DNA of 64,000 nucleotides, taken from Turritopsis dohrnii (Eukaryota; Cnidaria; Hydrozoa; Anthoathecata; Oceaniidae). This document shows positions 11,437 to 23,454 of this stretch, piece after piece; within the stretch, counting starts at the first letter, position 1, and every line of letters starts with the position of its first letter. The stretch covers positions 147,221 through 211,220 of the forward strand of contig BQMF02000614.1 in the NCBI GenBank assembly GCA_027922465.2. Reading direction: 5' to 3'. A model generated the notes under the pieces. The model saw only the letters and a list, made by a program, of their open reading frames with translations. It had not been told where the DNA came from and ran no database searches. Both the position numbers and the translations under genes were made by a program.

Positions 11437-14300
11437 CTACGCAACCATTTGCTTGTAACATCCACCGCAGTATGGCAAGCTATCGTGTTCGTAAATTTGA
11501 ACTTGAGGGGAAGGTTTGACCAGACATCGCTAAGATAAAAAAGAAAAAAATAAAAACTTTTTTCACTTAATAGAAGAATTAAACCATGAGCAGGTGCTAC
11601 TAGAATTTACCAACTTCAGCGCCACTAACTTACCTTGCAGGCGAAACAATCAGTATGCCAATATCCGCCCAAAGCATTGATGTAACCGCCAGTGATAGGA
11701 TTGGAGCAATTTTTACACTTGGGCGCGTTTTTTACAAGATAACAATTCTTGCAATAGGGAGAGCCTTCGAATTCCACGTAAGAACCCGCTAGATCTGCGT
11801 TACACTGAAAACATCGAAAGTGGTTCATATGCCAGACACAGTTCAAAGCCTGAAAGAGAAAGATGAGAGGGTATTCATAAACCAAAATGAACAGGATTTA
11901 AGTCTAAACTTTATCCATATCCAGTATCTTGAAGGTCAAATATAACTGTCGCTTAAAAGCATGCAGTAAGGAGTGTATGCAAGCGAGCTTACTCGAAAGA
12001 ATTGCTCATTAGGCTTGATAACACCATTGCAATGAGCACAAACTGAACCAAAAAACTTGGAGCGATCTTTTAATGCGATAGGCAAGATCTAAAAGTTAAC
12101 AACAAAGAACATTAACATTGATGGTGGTGTTGCATGTTTTTTGACTTGCTTACATTGCTGAGAAAAAAGAGAAAGGTTGGCAAATATTCTGGTAAAAAAG
12201 GCAAAGTCTTAATTTCTGCCAAAAATATCGACCGATTCAACATTTAGCTTAATATTTGGTTCACTTATTTTCCGTTTATTTGGAAGCAAGACTTGAAACA
12301 CAAAAAAGATGAAGAGGATTACCTCAATGACTTTACAACCAGAACTAAATCCATCTAACTTGTATACACCTGGTTCAGTGGCAACATGTTCGTCTAGTTT
12401 AGATGCATCAGTAGTTTTCCATGTACTATCAGATACCAATATCTAATCATTAAAAGAAAGACATATTCAAGTGAAGGAACATGCGTATAGTGACAGACGA
12501 ATCAAATATTTGTTGAAGAATGGGCATACTTACCTGACCACCTTGTACAAAATTCCCTATTGATTCTACTTTTAGGACATTAATTCCAGAGTAAGAAATT
12601 TGACCATTGGAACCTTTCTTGTCTGTTGCGTCGCCACTATAAGAAACTCTCACCATTTTCTCAAAATGAAACTAAACTTTGGTTTCTGTGAATTTTAGTT
12701 CTTAGATAGTAATTTATTTTACCTATGAATCCCAATTTGAACACGCGGACCACTGAATAACGGTGTGGCATTGGCTTTGTTAGTATCTTCAGGTTTGAAA
12801 AGCTAAACAAAACAAATTCAATAAGATTCGGCAGTTCACTTGAGGCATCAGAGAGTATGAAATGAGGGCAGAGAAACAAAGAAAAACCGAAAACCTTGAG
12901 AGTAATGTGATGCAAAGAACGTCTATTCTCCTTTTAAGGTGGGTTGTGGAATTGAATGAATAGAAAATGAAAGTTGCACTAACCTTTTTACATCCAGGAA
13001 TTTTCATAACATCACCAGACCATTCATATTCATTAAAATTTAGTTGAACTTTCATTGCACTTAAAGACAAAAAATATTAAATATACTAGATGTTAAATAA
13101 TATGTAGCTATACGGATTATACTTCTAATGAATCGTTAATTGATTTTTCAAAATAGAAAAAGAAAAGAAAACCAAAAAAAAAACTAGGAAATTTACAGAT
13201 TTAGCATATCATCAATGTTTCTTGCAGCCAGGAGGTATTTCCCAACCTGAAACAAAAAAAACTAAAAAACTTACAGCAGGATATTTTGATGTTTTCTAGT
13301 GGATACACAATAATAGCCAGCTTTAATAATCGGTAATATGCACAAATACTATTTCATTGGCATTAGCACTTATGATAAAAAATTTGATAGCAGAAAAATA
13401 CACTAAAAAGAAATTCTAGGAATATAAATTTCGATTATAATTCAAAACAAACCTCTTCTTTGGCCTTGTATATATTATATTTCTTAAGATCCTTTACTAC
13501 CAACTCATGAATAACTTCTAATGCTCTAAAATAATTTACTAATGTTTGCAATTCGAAAAACCAACAAGAAAAAAAATAAATTGAATAACAAAATAAATTT
13601 TTTACTACAACAGTTATTATAGCAGATTCAACTCACTTAAGAGCAGCCTCTTCATCAAGCACTTCTAGAAACGTAGCAATATTCTTTATTATTAGCACAG
13701 CAAAAGTGACATTTCCAATTGGGGGTTCTACCTAAAAACAATTTGTAAAGAATTGAGTGAATCATACACGTCAATTAATAAGAAGGTACAATATTGACCT
13801 TCAGGCTTCTTTTTCCATATAAAAGTTCTATAGAAAGCTGCAAAAAAATTTCATTATCATTAGACAATTATTATAAGGTCAGGTGTCAGTGACAAAATAA
13901 GTCATAGATCCAAGGGGGCAAAAATGTCAAAACATCACTGCAACAAGGAGCATTTTCATTGAAACTGTGTGTATACTTCTACAGAAATGCACTCCTCTGC
14001 AGTGTTTATTCAACAAATTTGTCCAGTGGGATTGTTCAACATTGTCACCTCAACAATACCAGCTGACTGCAAATTCCCCTTTTCCTTCTGTTCAGCTTCA
14101 GCTTTCAACCTCTCCTCTTTCTTTTTTATTCTCGCATTTAATTTTTCTTGAAAAATAGAGCTTTGTTGATGTTTAGCTGCGTCTAACCGCCTGGCAGACT
14201 TTTCATGTAACTTCAATTGTTCTTCTGCTTGTTTTGCTAGTTCTGCAGATGACGACATTCTCCTAGGATTATAAAGAAGTTTAAACTTTTTAGTGACCAT
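11437..14300 (-). CDS. Protein with two C-terminal LIM domains and an unrecognised N-terminal region (12 exons)
   Basis: Exons on the minus strand, high to low: 14049-14300, 13799-13837, 13637-13731, 13453-13525, 13197-13246, 12984-13059, 12723-12802, 12534-12648, 12323-12442, 11993-12088, 11634-11849, 11437-11529. All junctions are GT-AG, phases agree throughout, and the product is 434 aa (420 from the second Met). Residues 15-75 are a charged helix or coiled coil (SSAELAKQAEEQLKLHEKS). Residues about 85-190 look all-helical (LEVIHELVVKDLKKYNIYKA). A beta-rich middle follows (RVSYSGDATDKKGSNGQ). The end has two full LIM double zinc fingers, CAHC...WHMNHFRCFQC...YCKNCY and CKNC...WHTDCFACKRC...YCGGCY. 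LIM domains bind proteins, often at adhesion or actin structures; the partner here is unknown. The LIM pair resembles paxillin or PINCH, but the rest does not. The start is either 14300 or 14258. Confidence 0.8.
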
Positions 14301-17300
14301 TGTTTTTAAAAGATATCTTTCTGAATAAGGCTTTAAACTTTCAAACCACTTGTAAAGAAAAATGCCAAAATTAACAGTTTACTTCTGAGACTGAGACTTC
14401 CTTAATGAGACTGTTTATACTACTAATGAATGACTAATTAATCATTTTATTTAAAATTATCGACAAAATAATGATAGCCCTAAAGTTAATTGGACAAGTA
14501 TTTCCAGATAAGTTTCCTCTTTGTTCCAGAAAGACAAAACAAACAAATTGAAGATGGTTTTGATTATACCATTCTTGGCATTACTTACTTATTGGCAATA
14601 TGAATAAAATCTAGATACAAACTCCATTCATTCGAAATAGAGTTTTAACTTTATTTTTAGTTTAAATTGTATTGACACCATCTTATGTTTTAAAATGATT
14701 TTTAAGTGTAAAAAGCTGCTACCGTAAACAATAGTGACACAAAATAGTCATTTATCAAAAAATCAGAAGTGAAATTCTTTTTTCTTCTTCTTTTTAGAAA
14801 TAACTAAGTCTAACAGTAACAGAAAACTTTAAAGAAAATAGCAGAATATTTCCTGTTTTGTCTTTCACAATAAAAACATGAAACAGACACCATTAGGGTT
14901 ATTATTTCGAAAGCAGAAATTACGTCAGTTTCATCCATAAAGCTACCATATCCCATTTTGTATTATCAAAGTATTTGGAAGTCTTAAAGAAGACTCAAGG
15001 GGTTAATTGTTGATCCAGTTAAAAAAAGGGAACAAGTAGTCAGTGTTAAGAAGAATATTCAATGACTAGCCGCCAAGGTGGCATCGCTCGCTGCCCGTGT
15101 TCAGCCTGCGTTGTGTGGCCACCTGCTCCAAATTATTGCACTTTAACCAGCGATAAGTGAGGGACATATAATGGGAGAATTGAGGTTCAATTCTAATGAT
15201 TTTCACTTCCTTTGCTGCTGGCTTTATCGTTTAATAAAGCTCGTTTGCACATGAAGACTAATAGGTTCCTGGTGTTTCAAATTTTGCATGTTCTTAACTC
15301 AGCCGTTCATTGTCGCGGTCGCATTTAAAATGTCAGCAAACTTTCTTGCTTTACACAATGCATTCCGAACGTGAACTTCACGTGGTCTTTATTTACGATT
15401 TTAAACCAATCAAATATCAGTTTAGGCAATGGTTCCAAAAAAACTGTATTTCATGATATGCTATTTATTTACTTTTTAAAACCAATCGATTATCAGTTTA
15501 ACAATACACTCAAAACATAGAGAAAAAAAAACTTCAACTTAATATTAGCTTTTGTTTTATGCGCTCTAACATGGGTGCTGTCCGAAGTAGGTGAAAAAAT
15601 GGTTTCTCTTAAAAGGACTACAAGGGAGGAGAGAAAAATGCACGTGCTAAAAGAATGCAGTGAATAAAAACATGTTCGATCAGAAGCGCATAACGATTAA
15701 AAGAAATTAAATTATTAAAACAAAAGCAAAAAAAATATTGTTTCATGACACACTTTTTTCACCGGCTATTAATATAGCTATAAAATGTCATCCCTATTGG
15801 TTCACCAGCCATAAAGTCACGTTCAATTGGGGTTGCAATGTATTTGTTTCGCACTGAGAGGTCGCACACAAAAAAAGAAATAATTTCGCTAACAACTGAA
15901 TCTACCATTTTGCGTGACAGACAGAGAATCGGCTATTAATATATAGATTTGCAATACCATTCATTACCAATATTATCCTACCTTACTCATTTACAAGGAA
16001 TGCGCAATGTGGACGATTAGACTGAACAACACAAATATTCTCGGAGTTGCTGCATTTCGTTGCCATGTCAACATAGAAGGAGTGCATAAATCATTTTGTT
16101 ATCATATTTTGAATGGTGGGGAGTTGCGAAATCTGCACCTGCATAGATATATTTTAGTTGTTGCCTCCACCACCCAAATGAGAAAATTTGTAAGGATTTC
16201 ATTACTCCTTAAAGGCCTACTGGCAGCTTAACGAAATAATATACGTTTATGAAAAATTTGCATTTTCAAGATATAAGAGAAAAACTTGTGAATGCTCAAT
16301 GAAAGAGAACTATGCACAAGGGGGTGTTCACATAGAGAAAATCTTCCATGCTGGCTTGGCTTGTGAAGACCTCACTTTTTCTAACCAAACCTCATAAAAA
16401 TTAACTAAACTTGTGTTCAATCGGATTTCCTCTGAATGGTTTTGCAAATATAAATGGTGTCCATAAAAATGAAGTGAACATAAATATGATAACTAATTTG
16501 GTCAATTTTTTCTTCAAATCATGCGAAGGTTAATTTTAAATTTTTTGATATATAATAAATTTTTAGATCATGAAACATACATGATTATTTTTAAAAAAAT
16601 TGACAAACTGAAAACAACTTAAAATATCAACCAACCAACCTTCCCCTCTATAACTACATGTACACATACATGCATACATACATGTAATAACAGAGAGAAA
16701 GAAGCGCAACAAATACAGTTTTAAGATTTTATATATTCCAAGTCTCGTATTTTTTAAAGAGCTAATGTCCATCATATTCACTGTTCATACATTTATTATC
16801 CTGCACAAGCAATAAAATCAAAATCCAAACCTGTATAAAAAGTCACAAAATAAAAAAAACTAAATGCTCTTGAAGATTTATTACACGTGTTAACTTTATA
16901 CTGATAGCTGCCGTCTCTTTATACTGTGACTAGTTGTCGAGCTAGTTTTTTATTTTTGTGTTGTGTTATCTTTATTTTCGTGTGAACTGAAAGCTTGTGC
17001 AAGGAATGTTGTTTCCAAAATGTATTTTCCCACAATTCAACAGTCCAAAATTTTCCCTATGACCCCAACCATGATAGGTTATAAGGCTTGGGGAAGATAA
17101 CTATTCATTATCCACGCATTGTGGTGGTAGAGCCAGCAGATCAGTGCTCCGTAGTCTCCAAATAATGAGAAGCCTGAAGTGAAGCACCTAGTTTATATAA
17201 AATGCACAAGCTAAAAAAAAATTATCCTTTGTTTGGAGTAATCTCTTATTTTCCTATCCTCACAAGCCAACATTCAAATGCTACCGTAACGAGGTGACTT

Positions 17301-17880
17301 CCATTAGTGCAGTGACTTCGATCAGTAAAAATAAACTGTTAAAACTCAGAAATTAAAGTGTGTTTTTCACATTTTTTAATATTTTCATTTATATACATTC
17401 CTATTGTGAAATGTCATCAGCATTTCTTTCAAGCATAAAGACTAATTTCTTCCAAAACTAACGATGAAAAATGTCAAAATTTCACTGCTCACATTGATCA
17501 TCACTCTATTTGCATCGTATTTAAAACTCTAGCTTTAGGTTCATCCGTGAAATACACAGGTGTTTCTTTATGGAGCACCCTTATAAGGAACTTGAGGCTG
17601 AAAAAAGCTTGAAAATTAAGGAACTGGTCAGGCTGAAATAGAAGAAAAAGGAATTAAGAAACACTAAAAAATTTCTTTTAAACAAATGTAACCCACTAAA
17701 AACAAAACCTACGGGTACTTGAACATGACAAAGTGTGAAAAAAAGCAGGATTCAAATATAGTTTTTTCTATACAAGAAAAAGCTACAATTTATAGTGCAA
17801 TGCATTGATAATGCCTCCTTTGTGTATAACCTGCCCGAACCTTTATACTTTTGATGTCATTAAAATTTGTTCTAACAATG
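14301..17880. other. Upstream region of the LIM gene; no other gene recognised
   Basis: The first few hundred bases left of 14700 should hold the minus-strand promoter, but no distinct element is visible. A short direct repeat, AACCAATCAAATATCAGTTT near 15403 and a close copy near 15480, is the only structure noted. Short frames (16007-16231, 16563-16781) look like chance. Confidence 0.3.
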
Positions 17881-17885
17881 AACTG

Positions 17886-19083
17886 CAAGCCTCAAAATAG
17901 CGGTTGGACATTGGACATTGTCCGACCCAGACTCAAAATTGTCTCACTGAAATCAGTTTTGGCCTGACTTTTTGTCCGACATGTTTTCATGCGATAGTTT
18001 ACTTCGCAAATACTGCCGTCGTTATTGTAAAGCAACAAAAAGTTAGGTCTGTAATGTTAAATTTTTCTTCGATTAGTCTTCCGCGATTATATCGCAAAAT
18101 CAATTTAAAACTCACTGAAAAGGACTTGAATGATAATCTTTCGATTGATCAATTTCGAATGAAAATGAAACGCACGTACGTGACCTTAGAAAAATGTAAT
18201 CTTTTTTAATTCATTCTACTGCATGTTTACGTCATAGCAGATGTGTTGTTTATTAAAATTTTTCTTCTTTTCTATAAAGGCCAATTTCCAATGCGCGATA
18301 TTAAATACTCTTCCAACATTGTGGAAATATAGATAGCAGCGTTTCGATATTATTGGTGAAAAACTCTGAAAAGTTACGAAACTTTCCTTTTGTGCATACA
18401 GTTGATTTTTCGTTTTAAGAAATAAGAATGCCAGGTGCTCAATCGGATTAAATTCAATTCGATTAAAGATTCATTCATTTCATTTGCGCAACTTTTTATC
18501 GTGGAAGATGGCCCATCCATAGAAGATTATGACCCATCCAATGCCATGAAATTGTGGGTGGAGGAAAAGGACAGGCGACCAAATCAACGAAAGAGATCGC
18601 AGTATAAACCACGCACTGCTTTGAAACGGAAACTAAGTGATTGTAGCTCGAGTGAAGAAGAGGCAGATGATACGTTTTCGAATCATTTGTTTGGCGATGA
18701 GGATGAATATGAGGACTTCCTAGGTTTTTAATACGTCAAACCTTTAGTTTTTCCATTTTTCTTTTGAATTTTGTTTCTTTGTCAGTGAGATGATTAATTC
18801 TGAAGTCGAAAGTTCCATTTATTGTGTTGAGGCAAACTCGAAAGTTCTATCGAAGAAAAAGCCGCAGCAATAACAGACTAATCTCTCATCAAAATAACAT
18901 ACTGTTTGTTGCTAAGTTGTTTTGATTTTTATTTTTCAAGCAAAAGTAATTTATTTGTGTTATCAACAGTTAATCAATTTTATTATGTCAGAAAGTAATG
19001 GCTATCGGACATGTCTGACCAGAAGATTTAAAATGTACCGGACATTTTGTCCGACTGTCCTCAAAAAATTATTTCGAGGCTTG
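17886..19083 (+). mobile_element. hAT-like transposon remnant, 1.2 kb, 5-bp target duplication AACTG
   Basis: Terminal repeats start CAAGCCTCAAAATA at the left and, read inward from the right, CAAGCCTCGAAATA. The direct repeat AACTG lies immediately outside both ends (17881-17885 and 19084-19088). Motifs GGACATTGTCCGAC and GGACAAAATGTCCG sit just inside both termini and may be transposase-binding subterminal sites. The element keeps only the C-terminal part of a hAT-type transposase gene (18435-18731), so it is an internally deleted, non-autonomous copy. Confidence 0.8.
18435..18731 (+). pseudogene. C-terminal fragment of a hAT-type transposase
   Basis: The frame contains VEDGPSIEDYDPSNAMKLW followed by VEEKDRRPNQRKR and an acidic tail ending DEDEYEDFLGF. 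A GPxxxxYDPxxAxxLW segment followed by a basic RRPN stretch is, as I recall it, the region just after the dimerisation domain in ZNF862-like/hAT transposases of invertebrates. The catalytic RNase H-like core and the N-terminal BED finger are absent. The position, inside terminal repeats with a hAT-like start, supports the call. The first 25 codons may already be outside the original reading frame. Confidence 0.6.
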
Positions 19084-19526
19084 AACTGTGTACAAAAATT
19101 AATTTCGTTTGAAATGAAATTTCAACATTATTTCGTTTCATATTTACGAGGGTTACACTCAACATCCCACATCAATATCTTTTCTTTGATTAATATTTAC
19201 TGATTCTATGGACCGAACATTTATTGTGGATGAGAAATAGTTCTCCATTAATATTGTTATAATAGCCATTTGAAAACATTGCCAAATAATATCTTAAAGT
19301 TGTTTGTCACTTCTCATAAACTGATTGAAGTCACATGCAATAATTGATGTTGTCATTTTCTTAGAAAAATTAGATTATTTCTCTGAAGCAATAAGATTAG
19401 GTAATGTGAAATTTTGCACACAAAAGTTTCGGAAGTAATGGTTGTATGTCTGGAGTTTCTTTTAAAATAGTGGCAAAATTGATCCAAGTTGCCCCTTTTA
19501 CGATATTTAGGAGCATAATATTGTTG

Positions 19527-19576
19527 GTAATTTTAAATAGAGAAAACAACAAAGTTTAGAATATTTATTTAAAATC
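19527..19576 (+). repeat. Left arm of an inverted repeat whose partner is 22262-22313
   Basis: GGTAATTTTAAATAGAGAAA and the following ACAACAAAGTTTAGAATATT match the reverse complement of 22262-22313 with few differences. The arms enclose about 2.7 kb that contains two other elements. No target duplication was found. Confidence 0.6.
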
Positions 19577-19661
19577 TTTCCATCGTCAGTGTTTTTTACA
19601 AGTGAAGTTTATGTACAAAAAATAAAAAAAAAATTGGTTTCAAAAACAATTTAAAAAGCTA

Positions 19662-20112
19662 CCGTATTTCCTCTAATAAACACCGCCCTCTATTAAATGC
19701 CGCACTTATAACCAAACATTTGCAGTAAACACCGCCCTCTAATAAACATCGCCTTCCAATGAATGTGGCATCATGAAAAGCGGCGTTTATTTAGAAACAG
19801 GCCAAACAAGAAAATGTTTTAAAAAGTTTAAAAGCTTCATTTCCCTTCTGTTAACAAATTCTTCCACGTTTGGATGAATTAATTGATGTGCAATTATTTG
19901 TGCAGGAAATTTTGGTGTCATTAATATTCTTTTGTTTAAAACATTTTCCCACAATATTTTGTAGAGTTTTTAAGGAAAAGAAAACATTGTTGTTTAAAGT
20001 CTGGTTTTATCTCATTTACCATTTTGTAATAAACTCTGCCCTCTATTAAACGTTGCATCCAAAAGTTGGAATTTTTAATAAACGCAGTGGCGTTTATCAG
20101 TGAAAAATATGC
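19662..20112. mobile_element. MITE with CCGTATTT...AATAAAC termini, about 450 bp
   Basis: The left end CCGTATTTCCTCTAATAAAC and the inverted right end GCATATTTTTCACTGATAAA form imperfect terminal repeats, and TA flanks both sides. Inside, the unit CACCGCCCTCTAATAAAC recurs with variants at 19680, 19730 and 20036 (as TCTGCCCTCTATTAAAC). Repeats with this terminal motif are common in invertebrate genomes. There is no coding capacity. Confidence 0.65.
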
Positions 20113-20467
20113 TATATATTTGGGGGGATACTAAAAGGTAATTTAAAGGAGTGGTCCACTAAAAAAATCATATTTTTGTTTTTACTCTATTTGAATAAAA
20201 CATCACTTTTTTCATACAAAAATGTTTTTCTTTTATAAAAATTATTAATACAATGGCTTTTAACTCACTTTCTTTTTACTGCTCAATTTTTCCTTACCTT
20301 TCGTGTGACGTCATCGTAGCCCACAGCTGTTGCTGTATTATGTCTTTATATCAGAATTCATAGAAAGAGATAGTTGTGTTGTTATTAATATTCGCTCATA
20401 GTTTTGGAGAAAGTTAAGATAAAAAAAACATAATAGATATAAATATAATAAGTTTGTAAAATTATTC

Positions 20468-21440
20468 ATGGTGTCTTGTAGTGCAGTTGGTTGTAGTAAT
20501 CAGGGGCTAATACAGGTCAAATTTCATAGCGGTAACCGCTATTGGGCGCCAAGATCGAGGCGCCCAAATTCAAAAAAAAAAGGGAAAAATTTTTTTTTGA
20601 AAAGGTAAAAAAAGAATGTGAGAAGAGCAAAACGAAAGAAAGGGAAAAAAGGAATCGTGAGGAGAAACAAAACTCGTTCATCTTATTTTAAAGCGGAAAG
20701 ACAACCTCGTTACCGTCGCTTCTTCTCTCTTTTGCGCTAAATCAGACTTACGATTTAGCGTAAAGCAGAGAAGAAGCGCTGGGAAAGAAGGGCACTCTGT
20801 GAGATTTCCGTACCTGGTTACCAAGGCTAGGTGATTACTTTACGAACTGAAACTTTCGAAATGATTATATAGTCCTGTAAAATATACACAAAGTAAGGAA
20901 ATCAAAAATGGCGGAAGGTAAACACGCCGATTCGCGTGATTGAATTTCGAAGAACATTTGAAGATTCTACAGGAAAGACTGTTACGATACGAATAACAAG
21001 AAATGAGAAAGTTTTAAGGGACTAAGAATATGTATAGTATGTTAAAATAGAACGCATTTTAGACCATTCTAGGCCCTCAAATCGAAAATTTTTCGGGGCT
21101 TCGCCCCCAGACCCCACAGAGGGGGCTTACAGCGCCCCCCCTGACCCCTAGACTGCATTTGTTCGGCTCAATGTGCGGCTACCGCCGCCCAAATTCAAAT
21201 CCTGTATTAGCCCCTGGTAATCGAAGTACGGATAAAAAGAGCGAGGCAGAGCATATAAACTTTTTTCGATTGCCGAGAGATGATAAGAAGAGCAAAGTTT
21301 GGATTTCAAAAATACGAAAAGAAAACCTACCTAAAGATCCGTATTTGTCACTTTTACTTTACAGAAGATAGTTTTCAAAGAGATTTAATTACAACAAGAT
21401 TTAGTTACAACAAAAGAAATTTTGCCAAAACCTCCTAAAG
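20468..21440 (+). pseudogene. THAP zinc-finger domain, split by a transposon and frameshifted
   Basis: The piece 20468-20500 reads MVSCSAVGCSN, the start of a THAP C2CH finger. Reading resumes after the inserted element, at 21222, with RSTDKKSEAEHINFFRLPRD and then VWISKI. Skipping the insertion and one copy of its duplication rejoins the two parts in frame. A one-base shift near 21345 is then needed to read CHFYFTEDSFQRDLI. At the place of the usual Cys-x2-His, the residue three after Cys is Tyr, so a zinc ligand appears lost. THAP domains bind DNA sequence-specifically and are found in P-element and Kolobok transposases. Confidence 0.75.
20501..21216. mobile_element. Non-autonomous hAT-like element, 716 bp, inserted in the THAP frame (TSD GTAAT)
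   Basis: CAGGGGCTAATACAGG at the left is exactly inverted at the right end (21201-21216). GTAAT flanks both sides (20496-20500 and 21217-21221). Removing the element and one GTAAT restores the THAP reading frame, which confirms the boundaries independently. The interior has GC-rich inverted motifs (GGCGCC near both ends) but no transposase. A diverged terminus of the same family occurs at 36920-36978. Confidence 0.88.
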
Positions 21441-22261
21441 ATATGTTATTACGAATCAGACACGTTTTGTAAAGTAGTTTATTTATGTTTTAGTATTTGT
21501 GTAACTTTATATACTGTAATTTATGTTTATGCAGTGATACATGACTACACGTTTTTATATACGAAACATTTTATATAAGAGAAAAAATTAAGAAAACATT
21601 AAAGAAACATGGTAGGCTGAACTCCTGATGAACATATAACAACGGCATCAAATTAACAATGTTTATAAAAACAAAAAAATCAATGATAAAAAAACTCCTG
21701 GAAAGAGTAATGTATTTCTAGAACTCAACGTCCATATTAAGAAACATCCAGGTTCAACACAAATTGTGTGTTTTTTATGTATATTTTCCCTTTATCTGTA
21801 GACGTTTTGTGTTTTGCTTTGAGCTTCAATGACGTCACGGAAAGAAATGTCCATTTCATAAATTCTTTGTAAAGCACACAATAGGCATGGAAATTAATGA
21901 AGAAAATAGTGCAGTATAGATAAAAAAGATATGAAGATTTCAAATATATATTGCATTTATTTTTTTGTCAAAAATTTGTGGACCACTCCTTTAAATGTTA
22001 AAAGCGTATAAAAGTAACATAATTGGTTTAGAAATCTTAGGTGACACCATTGAAAAGTAAGATCAGAGTTTTTGTGTCAATTTGGTTATTCAATTTTGGT
22101 CTCTTTGAGTGCTAACTGAGAGATGCTTCTTTGCTTTGTCGGAGGTTTGATGACGCTGGTAACAAAATAAAACTAAAACTGTGTGTTGGGTTATTTTTCA
22201 AATGCCTAGCAAATTCGAAGTCTTTACTAATGTTTTCATGTTCATTCCATTTAATTTTTAA

Positions 22262-22313
22262 ATATCTGAATATTTTAAACTTTGTTGTTTTCTCTTTTTA
22301 AAATTACCACATT
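22262..22313 (-). repeat. Right arm of the inverted repeat paired with 19527-19576
   Basis: Reverse-complement partner of the left arm. The enclosed span holds the MITE at 19.7-20.1 kb and the TTAA element at 20.1-22.0 kb. Confidence 0.6.
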
Positions 22314-23296
22314 TATCACGGCGAATGTTTGCAACATACAATATTGTTGTTCAAAGATAGATTAAATAAAAATTCAAAATATACCTTATTCTTTGCTAAG
22401 AAAGGTGCAGCAGCTATGAAAATGTTGAAGGAACTCAAAGAAAACATTCTTGTGTTGCCACTTTAAAAGGATAGGTAACGATGTACACTGCTGGAATTCG
22501 TGTTGTATGAGGCTTTTGATGATACTGGCATGATTGGTCATGATTGCACGGAGAATGTTTATGATTGATCCCCATCTCGTCTGACTCAAGAATACAATGG
22601 AAGAAAACTATCAATTCTATTTGCAGTACGTTTGACCACTTTCGCCACGGATGTTTTGAAAAATATTTTGGCGGTGGAATTTGAAAAATGGTGGAAGTAT
22701 AGACAGTGTTGTTGCTGAAATTTACTACCTGAATACCGTGATAGCAAGACAAGCAAAGTTTTAGGCACAGACAACAGAACGGTAATGTAGTGTGTTGATA
22801 GAGAAACAGAATACAATAATATGAAAAAAACAACTCTTTCCTTTTTTGTGAACATTTCAGGAGGCGTCACAACGGTAGATATCTTTGTTGTTTTGCATGT
22901 GAAACCATTGCCTTATCAAGAAACTATTTGTTTCCTATTGAGATCCAAGCCAAATCCAGCGTTGATATCAAGAAACGCGGTCGGTGAGTGAAATTTCTTT
23001 TGTAAAATGTTTCACCCAAGGACCCATTGTCATTATTGTCATTCACGTGGGTGTATCATTCATGAAACTTCGACTTGATCTGAAAAATGTTATAATAATG
23101 GGCAATCATAATCATTTCTAAAAGTTTAGTGATGGCTGCGCTGTGAAAAATACTTTTTCATAGCTCTTTCTGCACGCAATTTCCAACACCTGTCTAGGTG
23201 TTTTTGCAATCTAAAGTTGACTTGTCGAGACAGCACTATTGTTCTCTAAAAAAAACTCTGCTGATAAAAATATAGCTGCCTTCAATTTGTAAAATG
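22314..23296. other. No gene recognised
   Basis: Overlapping minus-strand frames around 22386-22870 have no recognisable domain. No repeat boundaries are seen before the element starting near 23297. Confidence 0.3.
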
Positions 23297-23454
23297 TAGG
23301 TGTTACCTAGGGTCCTACAGGCGCCGTTAGACGGCTCTTTCCCAATCCAAAAAACTAATAAATTTCCCAATTGAGTCCAGCAATAAATTTATGAAAAGTT
23401 AGTAAATAAGCTTGCTGTGAAAATAAATGATTTGATTCTGTTTTGAAACATTGG

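Larger units (their letters stand above)
20147..21990 (+). mobile_element. TTAA-flanked Kolobok-like element carrying an interrupted THAP domain
   Basis: Terminal repeats read AGGAGTGGTCCAC at the left and, inverted, at the right; TTAA lies outside both (20143-20146 and 21991-21994). Kolobok transposons have TTAA duplications and a THAP-domain transposase, and a THAP domain lies inside (20468-21440), which supports the family call. The catalytic part of the transposase is absent. The element is itself split by a second transposon (20501-21216). Confidence 0.7.

Noticed and set aside
12209..12290. Possible extra exon ending in SVDIFGRN and a stop
   Set aside because: No acceptor puts it in phase with the preceding exon, and joining 12323 directly to 12088 keeps the LIM domain intact.
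12661..12915. Alternative frame through LIM-gene exon 12723-12802
   Set aside because: Only the frame giving LFKPEDTNKANATPLFSGP agrees in phase with both neighbouring exons; the longer frame reads into introns.
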